A stretch of 64,000 nt of DNA from G963667855 sp963667855 (GTDB lineage: Bacteria > Planctomycetota > Phycisphaerae > UBA1845), in NCBI GenBank assembly GCA_963667855.2, contig CAXXKI010000031.1, forward strand, positions 1-64,000. The letters run 5' to 3'. How positions within the stretch are numbered: the stretch's first letter is position 1; every line of letters begins with the position of its first letter. The notes beneath the pieces were generated by a model. It made no database searches. It was given only the letters and a program-made list of their open reading frames with translations, and was not told the origin of the DNA. The position numbers were made by a program, and so were the translations under genes. Below are positions 9,635 through 18,668 of the stretch, one piece after another.

Positions 9635-11081
9635 ATGAAAAAAATTACCACTGATAGCGATACTCTTTATGAGTACGATCACCATGGCGGCCATAAGCCA
9701 GGACGCCGTCGTCAAAACTGACGAGGTCGGCGATTCTGCAAATAACAACGTGGAACTCAAGGTTTACGCTACCGTAAATGATGACACTCCACCAGTAGTG
9801 AAAGTCCACAGAATAAACAGCGACGGTAACGCAGCTCCGACAATATCAGCCGGCGCTTACAACGTAACCGTTAATGATGACGGAGACAAACCAACCATAA
9901 AGGTAATAAGTAAAATCGATATTAAAACGTCGGATGAAAACCGTGGCTGGCTTGGCGTTGCGCTTGGTGAAGTAAGCTCCGCTACTGCGGAAAAAAATGA
10001 TCTGGAAAGTGAAGGTGTTGTTGTACTCAACGTAGTCAAAGACAGCCCGGCCGAAAAGGCCGGCCTGCAGGAAAACGACATCATCGTCAGCATCAACGGC
10101 GAATCGATTGAAGGGGGAGTACCCGGACTGGCCGACACTATCCGCGAACTGGGACCTGGAGAGGAAATAACCATCAACGTAGTTCGTGACGGCGAAACGC
10201 TCAATCTGAACGCAACCCTGGACAAGCCAAGGCAGGAGTTTGAATGGCAGCACATGCCCAGCTTTAATTTCAGGGATCATATTCGACTGAACCCCAAGCT
10301 GGGGAAAATATCACCGCAGGGCAAATTCCAGTTTTTTAATATCGACGATCTGGACGACCTGAAAGGCTTGCCGAGTATCGTGAAAAACTCTATTACTCAA
10401 ACCGGCGTTACGGCCATGTATTCAATCGATGACGGCGAAAGCAGGTTTGAAATAGTCACCGTTCAGGATGGCAATAAAATCCGCGTTGCCAAAGAAGCTG
10501 ATGGCACGATAACCGTCGTTCGTACCACTGAAGATGGCGACGAGGAAGAAAACGAATATGCCGACATGGATGAACTGGAGGCAGCGGATCCGGAAGCATT
10601 CAAATTGCTTTCGCAAACCCAATCGGACGTAATAATCATCGGCGACGGAGATGAAAGGAACCTTGATTTCAACTTCGATTTTGAAGTCGACGACCTCTTG
10701 TCGGAAAAACTCAACAAAACGATCGAGATCAGACTGAAAGACGCTGAAATTCAACTGGGCAAATACGCATCCCGAATGGATGAAATCCATAAAGCCATAG
10801 AAAAGGCTATGGATAACATATCAATCGACGATCTTGGGGACATCCAGAGCAAAATCACCGTCCATGACTTGCCGGAAATGCCTGACCTGAATTCGATAAC
10901 TGAAAAACTCGCAGGCTCCGCGATTCAGACTTTCAAGATCAATCCTGATGGCCAATTGGAGCTGACCATCCGTAAAGGCGACACGGAAGTCATCAAGATC
11001 TACAGCAATGAAGAGGACTTAAAAAACAGAAATCCTGAGGCGTACGAAAAATATCGAGATGTTCTTGATTTAGAAGAATAG
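9635..11081 (+). CDS. exported PDZ-domain protein with an out-of-frame start (A7 tract)
   Basis: The main reading frame is open from 9669 and encodes 470 residues. A PDZ domain lies near residues 90-180 (RGWLGVALGEV, SPAEKAGLQENDIIVSINGE). After it comes a long acidic region with no family I recognise. The best ribosome binding site (GAAAGG, 9621-9626) serves an ATG at 9635, which is out of frame by one base. With six instead of seven A at 9638-9644, the frame would read MKK-LPLIAILFMSTITMAAIS, a good signal peptide joined to the PDZ frame. Starting at 9669 leaves a poor export signal. It is the third gene of the sigma/anti-sigma operon and is likely envelope-located. No protease domain is present. 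Confidence 0.75.
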
Positions 11082-11125
11082 CTTATAAAAACCGCCTTCA
11101 AAAAGCCGGTTTATACACACACCTG

Positions 11126-11165
11126 ACCCGCGAGCCGACATATGTAACGGTTCGCGGGTTTGTTT
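11126..11165 (+). terminator. intrinsic terminator after the sigma/PDZ operon
   Basis: A 12-bp GC-rich stem (11126-11137 with 11148-11159, one G-T pair) with a 10-nt loop is followed by a T-rich run. It lies 45 bp after the PDZ gene stop and ends the operon before the converging ABC genes. Confidence 0.8.
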
Positions 11166-11197
11166 GTATTATACGAATTACATCCCTGAAGATTAAA

Positions 11198-12019
11198 TCA
11201 GTCTTTGGTTACACGTTTTGGAACCATCTCCCTGGTGGATGCGCACAGACCGCCAATCACCAAAGAAACTATTATCAGGATACTTAGAGCAAACAATCCA
11301 TTTGCACCTTGTGGAAAGCAAATCTCCAAATCTCTTGCACGTAAATGAAAGCTTTCAACCAAATGCTCGTTTAGACACACCATCGCACGACGAAGCTGAT
11401 GACTTACCGTATAAACGCGAGCACTGGCCGGCAGGTAAGCAGCAGAAATCTCCCAAAGCAGAAAAACACCGGAAGCGATCATTGCCCGCGAAGTCACCAG
11501 ATTAATAGCTAAAAACACCGCAAGAAAAGCAGAACAGATAAGTGGCGAACAATATACGTAAGCCAGTGTATCTTTCCATGGCTGGCCGTCTTTCCACCCC
11601 GTCCCCAATACCGTCTGATCAACGCCCCAGGTATAGCAGAGATGGAAAGCGATTACCGACAGCGAAAACAATATTGATAAGGCAAAAACAGCAGCAATAA
11701 ACCTGACAACTAAAACGCTTGAACGCTTCAGGCGACGGGTGAAGAGATGAATCAGGGTTCCCGACTCAGCTTCGGTGTTGAGAACAGAGGGAGCGTATAA
11801 CATACACACTAAAAGCGCCACCCCACCAATCAAAACGTACTGCAGCGTAACGTGATACAACTGCCAGGGAGGAAAATAGCCATATCCTCTTGGCAAAACC
11901 CTAAATAAAACCGCAATTCCACTGGGAATTGCCAACAGAAAAAACGATAAAAACAGCTTACGATCATTAATCACCTGCTTGACCGAGAACCAAAATAAGG
12001 AAGAAATTGCCGTCATCAT
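11198..12019 (-). CDS. ABC-2 type transporter permease
   Basis: This 273-residue integral membrane protein has about six hydrophobic segments. It is last in a minus-strand run of ATPase-permease-ATPase-permease. The N-terminal cytoplasmic stretch (VKQVINDRKLFLSFFLLAIP) and the later motif LNTEAESGTLIHLFTRRLKRS fit ABC-2 permeases, where that motif lies after the first spans. It presumably pairs with the ATPase at 12045-12968, 25 bp upstream. The cargo is unknown. Confidence 0.8.
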   Translation of the reverse strand: MMTAISSLFWFSVKQVINDRKLFLSFFLLAIPSGIAVLFRVLPRGYGYFPPWQLYHVTLQYVLIGGVALLVCMLYAPSVLNTEAESGTLIHLFTRRLKRSSVLVVRFIAAVFALSILFSLSVIAFHLCYTWGVDQTVLGTGWKDGQPWKDTLAYVYCSPLICSAFLAVFLAINLVTSRAMIASGVFLLWEISAAYLPASARVYTVSHQLRRAMVCLNEHLVESFHLRARDLEICFPQGANGLFALSILIIVSLVIGGLCASTREMVPKRVTKD

Positions 12020-12044
12020 CAGAACCGCTCAGTTATTCATATAA

Positions 12045-12968
12045 TCAGTTTCTATTTGTCAGATATCCGAAAACCGCTTCCAGGCTTTCGTCGGTAGCCG
12101 CTATCTCTTGAACATTAAGCCGCTTGCTGACAACGATTTCAACCAGCCGATCCTGCACAACTGCCGGAGAGACAGTCTCAACCACCAGAATATCATCAGC
12201 GACCATTTTAAAACCGGTCACCTCCTGCATCTCGATCAACGCGGCAGCGAGACGACGAGGCTGCTTCAGGCGAATTCGAATCGCGTGCGGCCTGTCCTCC
12301 ATCTGACTGCGTACCTCTCTCAAATTCCCCTCGGCGACTATTCGTCCACGGTCAATCATAAGTATCTGCTTAGTGATAGCTTCCACCTCATGCAGAATGT
12401 GGCTGGATATAAGGATATCCACTCCTTCGCCGGCGAGTTGTCGAAACAGTTTAGCCAAGTCGTGCCGAGCAACCGGATCGGCCCCGGTAAATGGCTCATC
12501 CAGCACCAGCAAAGACGGGTTATGACAAAGGGCCTGAGCTATTTTTATCCGCTGACGCATGCCCTTGGAGTAGCCGCGTATAATACGCGAAGCGTGAGCG
12601 GTCATTCCCGTACGTTCAATTGCCTCGTCCACCGCCTGTCGGGCAGCATTTCCCTGCAGTCCGGAAAGCCTGGCAAGAAACGAAACGAACTGCCTTCCGG
12701 TCAGGTTAGGCCAAAACGCTTCCCCTTCCGGGCAATAACCTATCTGCGACAATACATTGGGATTATTCCAGGGCGTACGGCCAAAAACTCGCATCACCCC
12801 CTTGCTCGGCCGCAACTGACCGGTCAATATACCCATCAGGGTAGATTTACCGGCACCGTTGGGGCCAAGCAGCCCGGTTATGCCGTGGCCTATATTCACA
12901 GTAACATTATTGAGTCCTATTACTTCGCCATACCATTTGGATAACCCAATAAGTTCAATAATCGCCAT
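12045..12968 (-). CDS. ABC transporter ATP-binding protein
   Basis: The 307-residue ATPase shows Walker A (GLLGPNGAGKST), the signature YSKGMRQRIKIAQAL, Walker B (LLVLDEPFTGADP) and a switch His in SSHILHEVE. About 80 C-terminal residues form an accessory domain seen in ABC-2 export ATPases. It lies between two permease genes, 36 bp after the upstream permease and 25 bp before the downstream one. By similarity it powers export or membrane remodelling; the substrate cannot be told from sequence. Confidence 0.9.
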   Translation of the reverse strand: MAIIELIGLSKWYGEVIGLNNVTVNIGHGITGLLGPNGAGKSTLMGILTGQLRPSKGVMRVFGRTPWNNPNVLSQIGYCPEGEAFWPNLTGRQFVSFLARLSGLQGNAARQAVDEAIERTGMTAHASRIIRGYSKGMRQRIKIAQALCHNPSLLVLDEPFTGADPVARHDLAKLFRQLAGEGVDILISSHILHEVEAITKQILMIDRGRIVAEGNLREVRSQMEDRPHAIRIRLKQPRRLAAALIEMQEVTGFKMVADDILVVETVSPAVVQDRLVEIVVSKRLNVQEIAATDESLEAVFGYLTNRN

Positions 12969-13004
12969 AGTAATTCCGAAACAGTATTTCCGCCTCCATT
13001 GTCT

Positions 13005-14027
13005 TTACGCACAAGCTGCCGACCTGGAGAACCTGACAACTTTCCAATAACAAAAGACTGCCGACACAACGGTTATTGTCGCTAACACAATAGCCGGATA
13101 TATCGGCGTAACCGGGCTGAGCAGCGCATCCTCAAAAGCAGCCACGTTCAAACCACTGGCCTTGAATGCCTGCCGCATATCGAACAACCATTCAATTAAA
13201 ATCATAATATCTCCGCGCAGCGATATGCTCCCCAACCAGGCAGTGGTCGCTTCCTGCTTAATGGACTCATAAACAGTCGCCTGGGCAATACCAGGCAATA
13301 TGCACACGGAAAACCAGCCAACTATAGCGTAGCGTCTGTCGCGAGTGATACACGAAAGAGCAAGAACAACCATTCCCGCAACAAGCATTATCCCAAATCC
13401 TGACACAAGAAGATCTGCAGCCAATCCCAGCGTTTGTTGAAAATTCTGCAACCCCCCAGTAATCAGTGTCCCTAATATCAGAGAAAGTAAGTTTGGTATT
13501 ACCATTATCAAGGCTATAAATACACCGACGGTCATCCATTTACTAAAAAGATAAGATATGGGTGTTAACGGCCTGGAAAAATATATGGGTAGAGCTTTTG
13601 TTCGCAGATCGTTAGCAATCAATCCAGGCCCAACTCGTGCTACGGTAATCATTATCCAAAACAGTTGCACCTTCATAGTAAGCATAAATATCGAACGCCA
13701 CAGCAGTGTGCGTATTTCGGCCAGATTGGTCACACCACGCAAATCGATACCTAGAACATTTTTGAGCATCGGAAGCCACCAGGCCATGTTAGCCACCTGT
13801 TGAGCCTCCGGAGTTGTCATTAAATTTTCAGCTACTGAGATGATATAGAAAAAGGAACATGTACCAACGATAAAGCCAATACTCATCCTGATAAGAATAC
13901 GTGCCTGAGAATCCTTATCAGCAAACTTAACGCCGGCAATCACCATGGCCAGCCAGGTGGAACCGAAGCGTGAAGGTTTTCTCTTCCAGCGCTGATATCG
14001 CTGCATTTTACGCACGCCAACGGTCAT
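13005..14027 (-). CDS. ABC-2 type transporter permease
   Basis: This 340-residue polytopic protein has about six membrane spans. Between them lies NDLRTKALPIYFSRPLTPISY, the cytoplasmic loop typical of ABC-2 permeases (the region after spans one and two). Its ATG overlaps the stop codon of the upstream ATPase by one base (TAATG), which is a clear sign of translational coupling to the gene at 14027-14965. Confidence 0.85.
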   Translation of the reverse strand: MTVGVRKMQRYQRWKRKPSRFGSTWLAMVIAGVKFADKDSQARILIRMSIGFIVGTCSFFYIISVAENLMTTPEAQQVANMAWWLPMLKNVLGIDLRGVTNLAEIRTLLWRSIFMLTMKVQLFWIMITVARVGPGLIANDLRTKALPIYFSRPLTPISYLFSKWMTVGVFIALIMVIPNLLSLILGTLITGGLQNFQQTLGLAADLLVSGFGIMLVAGMVVLALSCITRDRRYAIVGWFSVCILPGIAQATVYESIKQEATTAWLGSISLRGDIMILIEWLFDMRQAFKASGLNVAAFEDALLSPVTPIYPAIVLATITVVSAVFCYWKVVRFSRSAACA

Positions 14028-14965
14028 TATTTTTCCTGCTTTCTAATAGCGGCCATAAACATCTCTTCCAGCGAGCTGCGTTTAGGATGCAAACCCCGAA
14101 TCGCAACCTCGCTGTTTTTGGCTGCCTGGAAAACAAGGTCCTGTCGCCCCTCCGTGGGAAGCTCCAGTTCCACCTTTTCAACCGCAAACCCATCGATAAT
14201 AGACACACCACATTGCGTCAATTCTCGCATGAATTTCAGCCTGTCACCTTTATACTCCACGGTATACTGTGTGGGATGCGGCCTCCTCATATCACCGATG
14301 TCGCCGGTAGTTAGAACCTCACCGCCACCGAGAATGATTATCCCCCGGCAAACCCGTTCGACGTCAGGAAGAAGATGACTGCTTAGAAGAACGCTGATCC
14401 CCGCTCGCCCGAGATCCTCGATCAGGCTCAGCATGATCTGCCTGCCTTGTGGATCCATTCCGTTTGTAGGTTCATCCAGGAAAACCAAATCAGGATCATG
14501 CACCAATGCCTGGGCAAGTTTGAGCCTTTGTTTCATACCCGTCGAGTATTCCTCCGCCGGACGATATCGAGCCTCATCCAAATCGACGTAATCCAAGACC
14601 TGATGTGTTCGCTGCATCGACTCGCTGTGATTCATCCCAGCCAACCGACCAGCGTAATATACATATCCCACGCCACTGAAACCGGCAATCAGACAATCGT
14701 TTTCGGGCATGAACCCGATCCGGCGACGTATTTTCCTCTGCTGGCGTCTCGCGTTTAACCCCAGAACCGAAGCTTGGCCCGAGTTGGCTGGAGTTTGCCC
14801 AAGCAAAACGCTAATTAGCGTACTTTTACCAGCCCCATTTGGACCCAATAAACCAACAACTCCCGGTTCCACCGATATGGTCAGTTCCTTAAGGGCCTGA
14901 AACTTTCCGTATCGCTTCACCAGCTTGCTACAGGAAAACATCTCCTTCATCGTTGGTCCAATCAA
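14027..14965 (-). CDS. ABC transporter ATP-binding protein
   Basis: The 312-residue ATPase has Walker A (GLLGPNGAGKST), signature YSTGMKQRLKLAQAL, Walker B (LVFLDEPTNGMDP) and SSHLLPDVE. It is the first gene of the four-gene minus-strand ABC operon. A second in-frame ATG six codons in (MKEMFSCSKLV) is an equally plausible start. The two ATPases are similar in layout but clearly not recent copies. The operon resembles ABC-2 systems for drug, lipid or polysaccharide export, with no further clue to cargo. Confidence 0.9.
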   Translation of the reverse strand: MIGPTMKEMFSCSKLVKRYGKFQALKELTISVEPGVVGLLGPNGAGKSTLISVLLGQTPANSGQASVLGLNARRQQRKIRRRIGFMPENDCLIAGFSGVGYVYYAGRLAGMNHSESMQRTHQVLDYVDLDEARYRPAEEYSTGMKQRLKLAQALVHDPDLVFLDEPTNGMDPQGRQIMLSLIEDLGRAGISVLLSSHLLPDVERVCRGIIILGGGEVLTTGDIGDMRRPHPTQYTVEYKGDRLKFMRELTQCGVSIIDGFAVEKVELELPTEGRQDLVFQAAKNSEVAIRGLHPKRSSLEEMFMAAIRKQEK

Positions 14966-15099
14966 GACACACCTTCACTCGGATAGCATTAACGTTAAAA
15001 GGGTACCGCTGGCGCTTTTAACACGCAATAACGGACTGTCGTAGAACGTAAGAAGTTCTCAACTAAGGTTTGAGAGACCAACTCCACCGGCGATAAGAC

Positions 15100-17382
15100 T
15101 TATTCCATAACGGAAATATCGCGGGTTTTATGGCATAAGTACCGCCCGAGTGATCTAACCGCCGAGTCGGCCGAACGGAACACCGGAACACCCCCTTCCC
15201 GGATAGCATAAGCCAGGGGGTCGTAAAGTGGTCCGGAATCAATTGCCACTACCAGCGGTTTTTGGGTTTCAGCGAATATCTTGGGTATGCAATTTGCGAG
15301 TGAAGACTGATCCGATATTTCTTCCGGCGTTGTTTTCATGGTCGGGGTGAGCGGTACCACACTTGCAACCAATGCGTCAATCTCCGGACATTCCAGCATC
15401 AGGCGAATAGACTCCTCGTGAGCGGCGTCTGAAGCCATGGGGGTCAAATCCAATGGGTTTTGGATATTAACCAGGCTGCTCAACTTGTGCTGTGCCAGAA
15501 TTTCATTCAGCTTCCGTACCTGGCTATCGGGGAATTTTGTAAACCTGACGCTATATCCGGGTCCCTGAATAGCATCGGCCATACCAACCACTTCGTACCC
15601 CGCATTACTGGTTGCCCCAATTCGGACTCCGCCAAAGGTTCTTCCGTGAAGCAACGTCGCTAATTGAACAAGATTTTCAAACTCCTTGAAAGAGGCCGCA
15701 ACCAATGCCCCGGAAGCGGTAAGTGCAGCTTCGCATACGTTATAATCACCGGCGATTGAAGCGGTATGTCCAGCAGTTGCCGCCCGCCCCGCCTCGGTTC
15801 GGCCCGCCTTGTAAAATACAACGTCTTTCCCTCGGGCTACGGCTTTAGCCACCGCACGCGACAGAGCCAGACCATCGAGGTCACGAAAACCCTCGACGTA
15901 GATTGCGAAAACTTCGATATCTGTTTCCGCATCGAGATAACGAACAATATCGGAGATAGTCAGGTCTATCTGGTTACCGGTGGAAATCGCATACTCCGGA
16001 TCGAGTATTTCCAGGTTACTCATTCGCGTAATCACGTAAGCACCACTTTGAGATATAACCGCAACTTTCTTGCCGGACGCTTCCCAGCGTTTGGGTAATT
16101 TAGTCTTGGGAATAAACATTGTATCGTAATTCCCCGGACGCGATTGAATCCCCAGGCAATTTCCCCCAATGAAAACCGGACCGCCGTCGGGTTGGGCGGT
16201 GCGAGACTCGGCAATTCTCCGCCGCAATCGGGCTTCAGTTTCCTGCCCATCTTTAGTTTCCCCCATTCCACCGGGAATAAGAATAACCGATTGCACCTTC
16301 CCGGAATCAATAACTTCATTAGCCACATCGGGAACCTGGTGAGCGGCAACAGCAACAACCAGCAGATCAACTGTTTCCGGCAAATCGGTAATGCTATTAA
16401 CACATTGTATGCCATCAATCTCTTCGCTGCCCGGTTTCACGACATACAGGTGAGAATGGTCGTAACCGCAATCGAGCATATTCTTGAGAATCACCCGCCC
16501 CATGTTTACGGATTTACTGGAGACCCCGATAATAGCCATTGACTTCGGATGCAACAGCATATTGACCTTAGAAACAGGCCGCTCCGGACTTTGCTCCGTC
16601 GACTCCTTCAGATGACACAATCCATCCAAAGGCACCATATACCCACCGGTCAAGGCGAATGGATTCACTTCCAGCTCAGCTATTAGAGGTTTTCCATCCC
16701 GACTGTTATCGCAGAACCGATGAGCCATGGCGATGAAGGCGTCGAAACACTCTATAAGATTCTCATCGGCAATAATCCGTTTATATCCCCGAGCCTGTCC
16801 GGAAAGGATATCGTAAGCCATAGTCTTACAAAACAGCTCAAACATGTGCTTCCCACTGGTCTGCTCAGTCAAAGCGGTAGCTATCGCTTTGCCCTTCTGC
16901 ATAACAGAAGCCAGGTACTCTGTATGCACGCCGCCAAGTCCCGCACAAATAATCGGACCGAATTCCCTTGAAGCCCGAATACCCACGAACAGCTCTTTCC
17001 CCAGACTATCCTCGCCATGCTCCAGAAACTCGCAGGCTACCACGCCAGTCAGTTCAGCGTTCGCTATCCGAGCAACTTCGGCCAGCTCGCCGGCCACCTT
17101 GTTAATTTCGTTAAGGTTCTTGGCGACAAAACGCACGCCGCCTACGTCACTTTTATGTGCCAGATTGGCCGAAACAATCTTCAAGACGACCTGTTCGCCA
17201 GGTAATAATTCGACATCGGCCGCAGTGAAAGGCTCGTTCGCTCGCTTGAAAACAGTCTTGGGAACGCGTACAGCCCCAGAGGCATGAATCAATTCGTATA
17301 CCTCGTGCTCAAAAAGGGCCTTTCGACCTTCATCCCACGCACCAGTTAGAATAGACTCAATAACGTCGAATTTAACTGCCAT
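15100..17382 (-). CDS. ADP-forming acyl-CoA (acetate-CoA) synthetase, fused subunits
   Basis: Starting at the ATG at 17382 gives 760 residues; the longer TTG frame adds 26 unlikely residues. The order is ATP-grasp (beta) first, roughly 1-250, then the CoA-binding Rossmann domain (LLHPKSMAIIGVSSKSVNMG near 275) and the succinyl-CoA-synthetase-like ligase domains. AATAGHTASIAGDYN carries the conserved catalytic His of the alpha part. The enzyme interconverts acyl-CoA plus ADP and phosphate with acid plus ATP. There is no GNAT domain, so it is not a Pat-type protein acetyltransferase. The beta-alpha order is the less common arrangement. The physiological acid is unknown. Confidence 0.85.
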   Translation of the reverse strand: MAVKFDVIESILTGAWDEGRKALFEHEVYELIHASGAVRVPKTVFKRANEPFTAADVELLPGEQVVLKIVSANLAHKSDVGGVRFVAKNLNEINKVAGELAEVARIANAELTGVVACEFLEHGEDSLGKELFVGIRASREFGPIICAGLGGVHTEYLASVMQKGKAIATALTEQTSGKHMFELFCKTMAYDILSGQARGYKRIIADENLIECFDAFIAMAHRFCDNSRDGKPLIAELEVNPFALTGGYMVPLDGLCHLKESTEQSPERPVSKVNMLLHPKSMAIIGVSSKSVNMGRVILKNMLDCGYDHSHLYVVKPGSEEIDGIQCVNSITDLPETVDLLVVAVAAHQVPDVANEVIDSGKVQSVILIPGGMGETKDGQETEARLRRRIAESRTAQPDGGPVFIGGNCLGIQSRPGNYDTMFIPKTKLPKRWEASGKKVAVISQSGAYVITRMSNLEILDPEYAISTGNQIDLTISDIVRYLDAETDIEVFAIYVEGFRDLDGLALSRAVAKAVARGKDVVFYKAGRTEAGRAATAGHTASIAGDYNVCEAALTASGALVAASFKEFENLVQLATLLHGRTFGGVRIGATSNAGYEVVGMADAIQGPGYSVRFTKFPDSQVRKLNEILAQHKLSSLVNIQNPLDLTPMASDAAHEESIRLMLECPEIDALVASVVPLTPTMKTTPEEISDQSSLANCIPKIFAETQKPLVVAIDSGPLYDPLAYAIREGGVPVFRSADSAVRSLGRYLCHKTRDISVME

Positions 17383-17508
17383 AATCACACCAATCAGATA
17401 GGCCAATACGTAGTTCAACGAACGCCCTAAAGCCCGCCGAATACCAAAAACTCTATCCAATCATAGTGGCGTGGTCAAAAACGAGGTACTGAGAGAAATG
17501 AAAACATG

Positions 17509-17991
17509 TTAGAAAACGCCCAAACACCTGGTAAAAAAATCTATCTGAGCAAAATCAGGTGTAGTTGCACTTCCGGTCTGAGCCAGGTAGTACATGTCAT
17601 AGCAGAACTTCCATTGGCAAGCCACGCCAACGTAAGCGACAAAAACAAAAAACGAGGCAATCTCGGCGGATTTACGATGGCGCCATTTGTATAACGAATA
17701 ACTGCCACCTGCTACCAAACCCAGTTTAAATAAAAATACTACCACAGCCCCTTGAGGCAGCAGTATCCTGGCTAACGGATTTCGTTCATTAAGGACTCCG
17801 TCAGAATGAGCCCGCATTGTCATCCAGAGATCAAAAGCGTTTAATATCCAGATAATAAGCAACAAATAGAGTACCCGCTGGCAACGATCGCCGGCAATCA
17901 GTCGAATCAATTCCCGCCCCTTTGGACCATCATTACATACCAGGAGTTTGGGAGTACTTAACAACTGTGGCGTGGAATAGCGAGTTTCCAT
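17509..17991 (-). CDS. DUF5658-like small membrane protein
   Basis: I take the ATG at 17991 (160 residues), but an in-frame ATG at 18054 would add 21. Three hydrophobic segments are visible (VLYLLLIIWILNAFDLWMTM, GAVVVFLFKLGLVAGGSYSLY and IASFFVFVAYVGVACQWKF). The pair DLWMT and NPLAR around the first loop matches the DUF5658 pattern. Function is unknown. It sits alone between the acyl-CoA synthetase and moaC, divergent from moaC. Confidence 0.6.
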   Translation of the reverse strand: METRYSTPQLLSTPKLLVCNDGPKGRELIRLIAGDRCQRVLYLLLIIWILNAFDLWMTMRAHSDGVLNERNPLARILLPQGAVVVFLFKLGLVAGGSYSLYKWRHRKSAEIASFFVFVAYVGVACQWKFCYDMYYLAQTGSATTPDFAQIDFFTRCLGVF

Positions 17992-18136
17992 CCGTATTAT
18001 CTCGTCAGATTTTGCCAGAAAAGTTAGCGTGATAACCCGATAATCACCTTGCAAAACAATAATACGATACGCAATAATCGCACTCTTACATGCGATTAAT
18101 CGACTAACTGCCTTAACAGAGACCCAGGATATTCAC

Positions 18137-18640
18137 ATGAGCATTTCCAAGAAAACTCAACTGACACATATATCCCCTGACGGAAAAGCCCAAATGGTTG
18201 ATGTATCCTCCAAAACGCCATCCAACCGCACAGCAACAGCCAGTGCCGAGATTCACGGCAAACCGCAGGTCATCGAAGCCATATATAACGGCCAATTGCC
18301 GAAAGGTGACGCACTGGCAACCGCTCGAATAGCGGGTATCTCAGCAGCCAAAAAAACCTCTGACCTGATACCGTTATGCCACAACCTCCCTCTGGACTGG
18401 GCGGAGGTCTCATTTAAAAGCAACAGTCCCACAACCATCCAGGTAACCGCAACCGTCACAACCACAGCACGAACGGGCGTGGAAATGGAAGCAATTACCG
18501 CAGCAACGATCGCGACACTGACACTCTACGATATGGGCAAAGCAATAGACAAAGGAATCACTATCGGCCCGATACAATTGGAAAGAAAGGACGGAGGTAA
18601 AAGCGGCCTATACGTCAGAAATGGGGAAAACAAAGATTAG
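18137..18640 (+). CDS. moaC: cyclic pyranopterin monophosphate synthase MoaC
   Basis: This 167-residue protein is full length for MoaC, the second enzyme of molybdenum cofactor synthesis, which turns the MoaA product into cyclic pyranopterin monophosphate. Family signatures are plain: LTHISPDGKAQMVDVSSK at the N-terminus, KKTSDLIPLCHNLPL with the active-site region, and TGVEMEAITAATIATLTLYD. No other moa or moe gene is adjacent, so cofactor genes must lie elsewhere. Confidence 0.95.
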   Translation: MSISKKTQLTHISPDGKAQMVDVSSKTPSNRTATASAEIHGKPQVIEAIYNGQLPKGDALATARIAGISAAKKTSDLIPLCHNLPLDWAEVSFKSNSPTTIQVTATVTTTARTGVEMEAITAATIATLTLYDMGKAIDKGITIGPIQLERKDGGKSGLYVRNGENKD

Positions 18641-18668
18641 CGTCAATTATCAATTAACAGAATTTTTT

